In this document: piece by piece, positions 1-6,291 of the stretch | How positions within the stretch are numbered: the first letter of the stretch is position 1 | Layout: each line of letters begins with the position of its first letter | DNA from: CAYQUC01 sp964514215 | Lineage (GTDB): Bacteria; Pseudomonadota; Gammaproteobacteria; UBA6429; Thiohalophilaceae | DNA length: 13,838 nt | NCBI GenBank assembly: GCA_964514215.1 | Contig: CAZEPW010000076.1 | Span: 1-13,838, forward strand | Direction of reading: 5' to 3' | The notes under the pieces: generated by a model | Databases searched by the model: none | Told to the model about the DNA's origin: nothing | The model's input: the letters and a program-made list of their open reading frames with translations, nothing else | Position numbers and translations under genes: made by a program

Positions 1-148
1 AATTCTATTAAAACACTTACGTTTCTTAATTGACTTAGGTTACTTACATCAACGTTCTTCGCAAGAACATCGTTAACGCAAGTACCCACACAAATTACTT
101 AATCTATTTTGTAAAAGAGCTGCTGAAAAACTGTCTCCAGCGAGACGA
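1..148 (-). other. rRNA operon leader; 16S gene lies off the left edge
   Basis: Read on the minus strand, this stretch follows the most gene-proximal of three rRNA-type promoters. It contains boxA, then a TTTGTGTGGGTACTTGCG segment that closely matches the E. coli rrn leader (TCTGTGTGGGCACTCG). A small stem-loop follows at 54-68 (GTTCTT/AAGAAC, 3-nt loop). The order promoter, boxA, GTGTGGG block, hairpin is that of a pre-16S leader. By analogy with E. coli, mature 16S would begin a few tens of bases beyond base 1. The same boxA block also occurs in 16S-23S spacers, but the strong promoters just upstream argue for the leader. No part of the mature 16S gene is seen. Confidence 0.85.
109..121 (-). 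promoter_or_regulatory. boxA antitermination element of the rRNA leader
   Basis: The minus strand reads AGCTCTTTTACAA, differing from E. coli boxA GCTCTTTAACAA at one position within the shared 12 bases. In known rrn operons boxA RNA recruits the Nus/SuppB antitermination complex. Its place between the promoters and the GTGTGGG block is as expected. Confidence 0.8.
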
Positions 149-150
149 CC

Positions 151-179
151 ATTATATACTAATTCTAAATGTTCGTCAA
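151..179 (-). promoter_or_regulatory. rRNA promoter, gene-proximal (third of three)
   Basis: On the minus strand, -35 TTGACG lies at 174-179 and -10 TATAAT at 151-156, with a 17-bp spacer. The discriminator differs from the two upstream promoters (GGTCGT instead of GCGC). A GTCTC/GAGAC stem (133-146) lies at the expected start point, followed by TTTTT and boxA. It would drive the rRNA operon with the shortest leader. Confidence 0.8.
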
Positions 180-210
180 GCTTTTAATTTAATTTCTTTA
201 ATTAAAAGCT
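179..210. repeat. 11-bp inverted repeat between rRNA promoters 2 and 3
   Basis: AGCTTTTAATT (179-189) and AATTAAAAGCT (200-210) are perfectly complementary around a 10-nt loop. The repeat abuts the -35 box of the gene-proximal promoter. It could be a cruciform or regulator site, or an AT-rich hairpin in transcripts from the two upstream promoters. There is no U-tract after it on the minus strand, so it is not a standard terminator. Confidence 0.55.
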
Positions 211-230
211 ATTTGCTTCGTTTTTTTCAG

Positions 231-247
231 TTCCCTGTCTCAGGGAA
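231..247 (-). repeat. stem-loop at the predicted start of rRNA promoter 2 transcripts
   Basis: TTCCCTG (231-237) and CAGGGAA (241-247) form a perfect 7-bp stem with a 3-nt loop. The predicted transcription start for the promoter at 255-282 is near base 248, so the hairpin would be at the extreme 5' end of that RNA. A related stem follows the distal promoter. Confidence 0.6.
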
Positions 248-254
248 GATGCGC

Positions 255-282
255 ATTATACGCATCGTTGTAAATCGGTCAA
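255..282 (-). promoter_or_regulatory. rRNA promoter, middle (second of three)
   Basis: On the minus strand, -35 TTGACC lies at 277-282 and -10 TATAAT at 255-260, with a 16-bp spacer and a GCGC discriminator. This is the classic form of growth-rate- and ppGpp-regulated rrn P1 promoters (E. coli rrnB P1 has TATAATGCGC and a 16-bp spacer). A/T tracts upstream (about 284-320) could serve as an UP element. The unit is a near copy of the distal promoter. Confidence 0.88.
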
Positions 283-334
283 GGCTTATTTCGAATCTTT
301 TTAAATCTAATTAAAACCTTAACTTTGTTTCTTT

Positions 335-354
335 CTTCCCCTTCATCAGGGAAG
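335..354 (-). repeat. stem-loop at the predicted start of rRNA promoter 1 transcripts
   Basis: CTTCCC (335-340) and GGGAAG (349-354) form a 6-bp stem with an 8-nt loop at the predicted start (about base 354) of the distal promoter. It corresponds to the stem at 231-247 and supports a duplicated promoter-plus-hairpin unit. Confidence 0.5.
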
Positions 355-360
355 TCGCGC

Positions 361-388
361 ATTATACGCAGCCAAGCAAATCGGTCAA
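361..388 (-). promoter_or_regulatory. rRNA promoter, distal (first of three)
   Basis: On the minus strand, -35 TTGACC lies at 383-388 and -10 TATAAT at 361-366, with a 16-bp spacer and a GCGC discriminator. The sequence just upstream (389-420) is rich in A and T runs, as in an UP element. The -35, the start of the spacer (GATTT), the end of the spacer (TGCG), the -10 and the discriminator all match the middle promoter. It starts about 100 bp downstream of the stop codon of the GGDEF-EAL gene. Confidence 0.88.
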
Positions 389-448
389 GGATTATATTGA
401 AAAAGTGTGGAAATAAATTTAAGAGAGGTTATAAACCTAGCAATATCA

Positions 449-476
449 GTGAGATAGCTAAAAAACTATCCGTCAC
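449..476 (-). other. imperfect stem-loop after the GGDEF-EAL gene
   Basis: GTGA-GATAG (449-457) pairs with CTATC-CG-TCAC (466-476), with a 2-nt bulge and an 8-nt loop rich in A (T on the minus strand). It lies 15 nt beyond the stop codon. The stem is AT-rich and lacks a trailing U-run, so termination here would be weak. A further small stem (AGGTT/AACCT, 426-438) follows. Confidence 0.3.
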
Positions 477-490
477 AGCATAACACTGCA

Positions 491-2239
491 CTAGGTTTTA
501 TCGTTACTGCGTTTTACTAATGATTTTAAATAATGACTTTCTTCAATATCAATGGACTCTGGTAGATGAATACCATAACCCTGAGCATAATCAACGCCAA
601 TATCTTTTAACCTTTCAAGAGTTTGCTCATTCTCAACAAACTCGGCAATTGTTTTTAAATTAGCGACATGCCCTAGTTGGTTAATGGCCGTTACAAATGC
701 AGCATCCATATCGTCATACAACATGTTTCTGACAAAACTGCCGTCAATCTTTAAAAAATCAACGGGGATGTTTTTTAAATAAGTAAATGAACTTAAACCA
801 CTACCAAAATCGTCTAATGCAAAATGACAGCCCTGTTCTTTGATATCACGTATAAAATCGATAGCAAGTTGCAGGTTAGTAATGGCTGCAGTTTCAGTTA
901 TTTCAAAACAAACAATTTTTTGATCTAAATTATATTCTTTAAATTTGTCACGAATATAATTAAAAAACTTATCATCACTTAACGACGCTCCTGATAAATT
1001 TATAAAGGCAAAAAATGAATTACTTCCAGACATTAGGCGTTCTGAGTTTTCGGCTAAATATCGAAAGGCTCGATTGATAACCCAACGATCCAAGTCTGGC
1101 ATCAAATTGTAGCGTTCTGCTGCTGGAATAAAAGCACCTGGTGGAATAATTTCGCCATTTTTATCTTTTAATCTTAGTAAAAATTCAAAACTTGAAAACT
1201 CCGATTCATCCTGATTAACCACCATCATGTTTTGTCGATATAATAAAAACTCATCATGTTGTATGGCCGCTCGAATTTTTGAAACCCATTGCATCTCACC
1301 ATGACGGCGTAATAATTCTTTATCATCTTCCTTGTAAATGTGAATTCGATTGCGACCAAGATCTTTTGCGGTATAACAAGCAATATCGGCACAACTCAAT
1401 ACGGATGAAACATTTCGACTTTTATTATTGATCGCAACTAAACCAATACTCGTCGTAATATCAATCGATTTATTTTGCCATTGAAAACTGAAGTTATTAA
1501 TTTCAGAAATAATATTTTCAGCAATTGTTATTGTTGTTTCAATTGGACAGTTATCCAATAAAATTCCAAACTCGTCACCACCCAATCGAGCCAGAGTATC
1601 GGTTTCTCGAATTTGACTATTAAGCACATTAGACAATTGACGTAAAAGCTCATCACCGGCAACATGACCACAGGTATCATTAATTATTTTAAACTGATCT
1701 AAATCGATATACATCAAACCATGATGAATATGCCTTAATTTAGAGACTGTAATGGCATCTTTTAGGCGGTGTTCAAACTCATTTCTATTGGCTAGTCCGG
1801 TTAAAGCATCATGATAAGCCATGTGGATAATTGTTTGTTCGGCTTGCCGTCGAGCCTTACGTGATTCAGCTTCACGAACTTCCCGCTGAACAGCCGGAAC
1901 TAAGCGCGATAAATTATCTTTCATAATATAATCCATCGCACCGGATTTCATCGCATCAACAGCAATATCTTCCCCCATATTTCCCGATACAATAATAACG
2001 GGAGTATCATTATTACTATCACTTGCAATTTTTAATGCCTGCGTTGAATCAAACCCCGGCATATTATGATCGGTAATAATAATATCCCATGCACCACCCG
2101 CTATGGCATGTCGCATGTCTTCACTATTATCAACCCGCTCATGGCTAACATCGTAACCGCCTTTGCTAAGCTCTCGAACCAATAATAATGAATCATTTTC
2201 AGAATCATCAACGATTAATAATTGAAGCGGAATACTCAT
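491..2239 (-). CDS. REC-GGDEF-EAL cyclic-di-GMP signalling protein
   Basis: This 582-residue cytoplasmic response regulator has both cyclic-di-GMP synthesis and breakdown domains. The receiver (about 5-125) has acidic pair D11/D12, phospho-acceptor D57, S85 and K107. The GGDEF domain (about 140-303) has DALTGLANR, an intact GGDEF at 220-224, and an inhibitory I-site RETD at 211-214, five residues upstream. The EAL domain (about 320-575) has EFL in place of EAL but keeps the metal-binding Glu (E352), N414, E446, D476/D477 in DDFGSG, K497, E533 and Q553. Both halves therefore look catalytically competent. No transmembrane segment is seen. The ATG directly abuts the TAA of the upstream receiver gene, so the two are probably translationally coupled. 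The natural phosphodonor would be the hybrid kinase two genes upstream; that is inference. Which activity dominates cannot be read from the sequence. Confidence 0.93.
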   Translation of the reverse strand: MSIPLQLLIVDDSENDSLLLVRELSKGGYDVSHERVDNSEDMRHAIAGGAWDIIITDHNMPGFDSTQALKIASDSNNDTPVIIVSGNMGEDIAVDAMKSGAMDYIMKDNLSRLVPAVQREVREAESRKARRQAEQTIIHMAYHDALTGLANRNEFEHRLKDAITVSKLRHIHHGLMYIDLDQFKIINDTCGHVAGDELLRQLSNVLNSQIRETDTLARLGGDEFGILLDNCPIETTITIAENIISEINNFSFQWQNKSIDITTSIGLVAINNKSRNVSSVLSCADIACYTAKDLGRNRIHIYKEDDKELLRRHGEMQWVSKIRAAIQHDEFLLYRQNMMVVNQDESEFSSFEFLLRLKDKNGEIIPPGAFIPAAERYNLMPDLDRWVINRAFRYLAENSERLMSGSNSFFAFINLSGASLSDDKFFNYIRDKFKEYNLDQKIVCFEITETAAITNLQLAIDFIRDIKEQGCHFALDDFGSGLSSFTYLKNIPVDFLKIDGSFVRNMLYDDMDAAFVTAINQLGHVANLKTIAEFVENEQTLERLKDIGVDYAQGYGIHLPESIDIEESHYLKSLVKRSNDKT

Positions 2240-2689
2240 TTAAACGATTCCATTAAGTGGTGGTGTTATATTGGCAGAAAACCAATAATCAACTAGCTGA
2301 ATAGATATTTCAGAAAACGTATCAAAGTCGAGTGGTTTGTGTATATAACTATTAACACCCGATTCATAACAATGAAGAACATCACTTTCTTCAATTGAAG
2401 ACGTTAGCATAATAACAGGAATTAAATTTGTACGGCTATCACCACGAATGTCTTTTAAAACATCAAGGCCATTTAATCGAGGAAGATTTAAATCGAGAAT
2501 AATGATATTAGGTTGATTTGAGCAATCACGATTTTCATATTGACCTTCACAGTGAAGATACTCTAATGCTTCAACACCATCTTGCGCAACAATAATGTCA
2601 TTAACCAAATTGTGTTTTTTAAATGCTCGAACAGCTAATATCGCATCATCGGGATTATCTTCAACCAATAAAATAACAAGTGCACTCAT
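2240..2689 (-). CDS. stand-alone response regulator, Rcp1/CheY-like receiver
   Basis: This 149-residue protein is a single receiver domain with no output domain. The acidic pair is E10/D11 in VEDNPDD, the phospho-acceptor is D66 in LDLNLP, with T96 and K118 in HKPLD. The NPDDA start, the long loop before the acceptor and the GVNSYIHKP ending are typical of the Rcp1 subfamily, which often acts as phosphate shuttle or sink beside multi-sensor kinases. Its stop codon touches the start of the REC-GGDEF-EAL gene (TAAATG), so they form one transcription unit. A good sigma70 promoter lies just upstream (2723-2751). The ribosome site before ATG 2689 is weak (GGGCC). The likely role is to relay phosphate between the kinase at 2978-6055 and other receivers; the partners are inferred from neighbourhood only. 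Confidence 0.9.
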   Translation of the reverse strand: MSALVILLVEDNPDDAILAVRAFKKHNLVNDIIVAQDGVEALEYLHCEGQYENRDCSNQPNIIILDLNLPRLNGLDVLKDIRGDSRTNLIPVIMLTSSIEESDVLHCYESGVNSYIHKPLDFDTFSEISIQLVDYWFSANITPPLNGIV

Positions 2690-2722
2690 ATAGGCCCAAA
2701 CATAAAATTACTTATGACATTA

Positions 2723-2751
2723 TGTATAGTATCATTTGTAATCGAGGTCAA
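2723..2751 (-). promoter_or_regulatory. sigma70-type promoter of the receiver/GGDEF-EAL pair
   Basis: On the minus strand, -35 TTGACC lies at 2746-2751 and -10 TATACA at 2723-2728, with a 17-bp spacer and the ATG about 35 bp downstream. It suggests the pair can be expressed independently of the kinase gene. The rest of the 288-bp gap (2690-2977) shows no gene. It has a 10-bp palindrome CTCAATTGAG (2852-2861) and a GCTTAA/TTAAGC repeat near 2889-2906, but no clear terminator for the kinase gene. Confidence 0.65.
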
Positions 2752-2977
2752 AGTTTATGCCTATAAAAAATAAGTTTATTTCAATTAAGCAAAAATTAGG
2801 GGCATTTAGCTTTTTGGACTAAATAAAGACAACAATCATTTTAGTTCTACTCTCAATTGAGTTTTCGACTATTTTTAAATAACGATGCGCTTAAAATTCA
2901 TTAAGCATTACATTACTGGCGTAAGCATTTTACACCTGTATATAGCCACTTATATGAAGTGAAGTATATTTGATTAA

Positions 2978-5900
2978 TTAAAAGGCGAATTTAGATTGAA
3001 TTAATAAATTACTAATGGTGTTTAATAACACCTCTCGACTAACCGGCTTGGTTAAATATTCAGAAATACCATGTAAATGTGCATTCTCACTACTGACTTG
3101 CTCGCTATAGCCCGTACATAAAATGATCGGTAATGCCGGGTTCAATTGTTTAAGATTTTTACTAAGTTCAATTCCAGTCATGCCGGGCATGGTTTGATCG
3201 GTAATCACTAAATCAAAACTCTCTGGGTCATTTTTAAATATTTCAAGACCTTTTGAGCCTGAATTCGCTACCGTGACTTGGAAACCGTGTATGTCCAATA
3301 ATTCGTTAATGAATTTTGTTAAACTCTCTTCGTCATCCACAACTAAAATATGGCCTTCATTAATTAAGCGAGGTGGAACTATTTCAGTTTCACGACGTTG
3401 TTCCAATTCATCGGTAATAGGAAATAAGATTGAAAAACGAGTGCCTGAATTTGGAATGGAATCGACTAATATATGCCCTTGAACTTGATGTACGATACCA
3501 TGAACAACCGATAACCCCATCCCCGTACCTTTATCAACGGGCTTACTTGAATAAAACGGCTCAAATATTCTAGCTAGAGTGGCTGAATCAATGCCACAGC
3601 CCATATCTTCGACACACAGCTCTATGTATGATCCACGAATCTTATGTTGGCAAGATGTACATAAGGTCTCTTGAGTCACCACATTTAATACTTTGATTGT
3701 TATTACGCCGTTACCATTCATGGCATCGCGGGCATTAATACAAAGATTCATTACAATTTGATGCAACTGTACCGGGTCCATCATTACTGACGGGATATTT
3801 TTATCAAACTCTAACTTTATTTGAATTGTCGATGGTAAAATAGAATCAAGTAATTTGGTCACCTCAGTAACGATGACATCAATTTTAGTTGCTTGGGGTT
3901 TAGTATTACTGGTTCGTCCAAAAGCTAACATTTGGCTAATTAAATCCCGTGCACGTTCACCGGATTGTTGTACCTGTAATAAATATTCATCCAATTTGTC
4001 ATCACAGAACTCGGTTGATCGTAATATCGCTAACTCGGTATACCCTAAAATACTTGCTAAAATATTATTAAAATCATGAGCAATGCCACCAGTCAACTGC
4101 CCTAAGGCTTCCATTTTTTGCGATTGGACTAATTGATTTTGAAGTTCTTCTCTTTCTATTTCACCGGCTCGTCGTTCAGTCACGTCGCGCCAAATGCTTA
4201 AATGAAGAGTTTTATCTCGCAAGTAAATTTCACGCGTACTAACAAGCACATCTCGGTAACTACCGCTTTTAGTTTTATGACGCGATTCATAATTATCGAA
4301 CCCATTTTCTTTAACATGTTCTAAATGCTGCAAAAATGCCTCGGTGTCAATATTTGCATCCACATGATTGATATTTAATTTATGAAATTCTTTGCGGGTG
4401 TAATGTAACGTGATATGCGCGCTATCATTAAATTCCAGTATATTTCCAGTCGCAGCATCAACTAATACAATCGAATCAACTGCTTGCTCAAATACCGCTC
4501 TAAATCGTTCTTCAGATTCTCTTAGGGCCGCATCAACTTCAATACGAGTAATGGATTCTGATAATACGTTAGAAACTGAGCGCAAAAAACTAATTTCTTC
4601 CGGCTTAAAAATCCTTTTCTCTTTAGTGAAAACACCCAGCAGGCCATGAATTTGACTGTTAGCAGAAACACCAACACTGATACCGCTGATAATTCCGTGT
4701 TCACGCAAAAAAGTCATCGATGCAAAACGATTATCTTGGTCAATACGAGTTGATGCGATACATTTTCGTGTATTAAACAGGTCGGTCGCGGCTAATGGTA
4801 ATGATGGAATTTGGATGCTAGAAAAATCGACACAACTCCATCCAGTGCCTGCTCGACCATTTAAAAATCGAGTGTCTTGAGATAATTCTAAATAACCTGC
4901 AAATTCTAACCCCAGTGTCGCGGTACTAATAATGATAGCTTCAGATAACAGCTCATTTAAATTGGTTGAAGATAATGCATTTAACCCAAACTCAGCAACG
5001 ACTGCCTGCATCCAAGCATGGGAATCCGGCGATAAACTGGATTCGATACCTTTTTCTAAATTCTGTAATGAACAATAGACCAACTGCACTTTATCATCAG
5101 CGTCTATTTGAGGAATAAAGTTAACAATTAGATTATCATTACCGTACTTTTGTTTGGTGGTTAACTCTGTTTTAACGACATTACCGTTTAAAGCAAATTG
5201 AAAATATTTTTTAAAATCATTTATTTCACTTGAAATAAATAAATCCGCTAGTGCTTGATTAACGATGAGTAATTCATTTTGAATTGATAACACATTAATT
5301 AATTCTGCATTCACCCTCTGGATGATACCGTTGGTATCGATTTCGACAATGCAAATAGGTAACTCAAAAAACAACTCATCATTCGTTGATTGCTGTGATT
5401 TTCTTTTGTTTAATTCAAAGGTATTAACAATATTATCCAAACTACTAATATCGAGTTCAGGCGCGACCGATCGAGCTAGTGTGCGAGCAACATTAGTGAC
5501 CGTATCGCAGTCTAATTTAGACCAATTTCGCTGGCATTTTGATAAAATAGCGATTGAACCCACGACCGCATCATCCGCAACCAATGGCACCTCTAAAATG
5601 GAAATAAAATAACTAGCAGACAAATCATTGGAATTGTATTTAATTGTTTCTTTATTACGAAGTTTATCTAAATAACCCTCAATATTATCCAGTCTGGCTT
5701 TTAATGCCGCTAATGGAATTTCATCGTAAGGATTATCAACATGTACTGGAACTAAATCCCAGGTTGCATTAAATCGGTTTACAATAATAATTGCCGGAGA
5801 GTAAAATTTTGCGATAAAATGTGTTAGCTGTTTGGCATGCTCGGAAAATGTTAAGCTGGAAGAATCTGAATTCGAAAAACTACGATACCAGTCGAGCTGC

Positions 5901-6055
5901 AGTTTTTGAGCTTCTACAAATTTTTTTAATTCGTAATTTTCTTCTTGTAATGATTTATCTGAACGACGCGACTCAAACTCGCTGGAGTTATTTGTAACCT
6001 GAGAATCGAGTACTTGAGGTAGATGTAATTTACGCATCGTTGATTTCAATAACAC
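2978..6055 (-). CDS. soluble hybrid histidine kinase, GAF-PAS-GAF-PAS-HisKA-HATPase-REC
   Basis: A 1025-residue multi-sensor kinase without transmembrane segments, so it should sense a cytoplasmic signal. Approximate order: short coiled coil 33-55, GAF-like 60-200, PAS-like 225-335, GAF 360-505, PAS with PAC 510-630, HisKA 645-715, HATPase 755-880, receiver 900-1018. The phospho-His is H660 in GGIAHDFNN. The ATPase has N774 (N-box), D817 in VEDMGCGI, FEPFYSSK, and GTGMGLS. The receiver has D907/D908, D953, T981 and K1003. A CTSC motif (799-802) sits between the N-box and the DxGxG motif, as in the second kinase of the window. No ligand-binding Cys of a phytochrome and no PHY domain is apparent. 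The chosen start is GTG 6055; ATG 6037 (residue 7) is an equally possible start and neither has a clear ribosome site. The partners are probably the receiver and GGDEF-EAL protein downstream. Confidence 0.92.
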   Translation of the reverse strand: MLLKSTMRKLHLPQVLDSQVTNNSSEFESRRSDKSLQEENYELKKFVEAQKLQLDWYRSFSNSDSSSLTFSEHAKQLTHFIAKFYSPAIIIVNRFNATWDLVPVHVDNPYDEIPLAALKARLDNIEGYLDKLRNKETIKYNSNDLSASYFISILEVPLVADDAVVGSIAILSKCQRNWSKLDCDTVTNVARTLARSVAPELDISSLDNIVNTFELNKRKSQQSTNDELFFELPICIVEIDTNGIIQRVNAELINVLSIQNELLIVNQALADLFISSEINDFKKYFQFALNGNVVKTELTTKQKYGNDNLIVNFIPQIDADDKVQLVYCSLQNLEKGIESSLSPDSHAWMQAVVAEFGLNALSSTNLNELLSEAIIISTATLGLEFAGYLELSQDTRFLNGRAGTGWSCVDFSSIQIPSLPLAATDLFNTRKCIASTRIDQDNRFASMTFLREHGIISGISVGVSANSQIHGLLGVFTKEKRIFKPEEISFLRSVSNVLSESITRIEVDAALRESEERFRAVFEQAVDSIVLVDAATGNILEFNDSAHITLHYTRKEFHKLNINHVDANIDTEAFLQHLEHVKENGFDNYESRHKTKSGSYRDVLVSTREIYLRDKTLHLSIWRDVTERRAGEIEREELQNQLVQSQKMEALGQLTGGIAHDFNNILASILGYTELAILRSTEFCDDKLDEYLLQVQQSGERARDLISQMLAFGRTSNTKPQATKIDVIVTEVTKLLDSILPSTIQIKLEFDKNIPSVMMDPVQLHQIVMNLCINARDAMNGNGVITIKVLNVVTQETLCTSCQHKIRGSYIELCVEDMGCGIDSATLARIFEPFYSSKPVDKGTGMGLSVVHGIVHQVQGHILVDSIPNSGTRFSILFPITDELEQRRETEIVPPRLINEGHILVVDDEESLTKFINELLDIHGFQVTVANSGSKGLEIFKNDPESFDLVITDQTMPGMTGIELSKNLKQLNPALPIILCTGYSEQVSSENAHLHGISEYLTKPVSREVLLNTISNLLIQSKFAF

Positions 6056-6080
6056 TAACTAATTAATTTTAGTAACGAGT

Positions 6081-6107
6081 TATTACCATTTTATAAATAT
6101 GGTAATA
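6081..6107. repeat. 9-bp inverted repeat in the hybrid-kinase promoter region, possible operator
   Basis: TATTACCAT (6081-6089) and ATGGTAATA (6099-6107) are perfect complements around a 9-bp spacer, 26 bp upstream of the GTG start. The repeat covers the best -10 candidate found for the kinase gene. A symmetric site of this size over a promoter would suit a dimeric repressor, but AT-rich DNA produces such repeats by chance, and no regulator gene with a DNA-binding domain is in the window. Confidence 0.4.
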
Positions 6108-6125
6108 TGAAATCGTCCATGACAA
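6096..6125 (-). promoter_or_regulatory. possible promoter of the hybrid kinase
   Basis: On the minus strand, TTGTCA (6120-6125) is a five-of-six match to the -35 box. CATATT (6096-6101) is a four-of-six -10 at an 18-bp spacer. A better -10 alone (TATAAT, 6184-6189) lies further upstream but has no recognisable -35. The choice between them is uncertain. Confidence 0.35.
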
Positions 6126-6260
6126 TTATAATTTAATATCCATTAATAATAGTCGCGATATTTTTCTATAATCCATATTAAGCATTATAGACTACACGAA
6201 AACAGCTTAATATTGTAGTAGGTAATTACCCTTGTTTTGATATAAATCCTATATTACCCA

Positions 6261-6286
6261 ATGGTGTCTCCCTATAATAACACCAT
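6261..6286 (-). terminator. stem-loop after tyrS, weak terminator candidate
   Basis: ATGGTGT (6261-6267) and ACACCAT (6280-6286) form a perfect 7-bp stem with a 12-nt loop, beginning 5 nt after the tyrS stop codon on the minus strand. No U-run follows, so it may stabilise the mRNA 3' end rather than terminate. Read-through from tyrS into the kinase gene is therefore possible. Confidence 0.3.
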
Positions 6287-6291
6287 AAAAT

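Noticed and set aside
179..240. Possible plus-strand terminator (11-bp stem at 179-210, then a run of seven T at 221-227)
   Set aside because: The T-run is 10 bases away from the stem and no plus-strand gene ends here. The stem fits better as part of the minus-strand rRNA promoter region.
2690..2977. Small RNA or small gene in the gap between the kinase and the receiver gene
   Set aside because: Only short palindromes (2852-2861 and about 2889-2906) and very short ORFs are seen. There is no terminator-like structure to end an RNA.
3700..6055. First kinase as a bacteriophytochrome, suggested by its Rcp1-like neighbour
   Set aside because: It has GAF and PAS domains but no recognisable PHY domain or chromophore-binding cysteine context.
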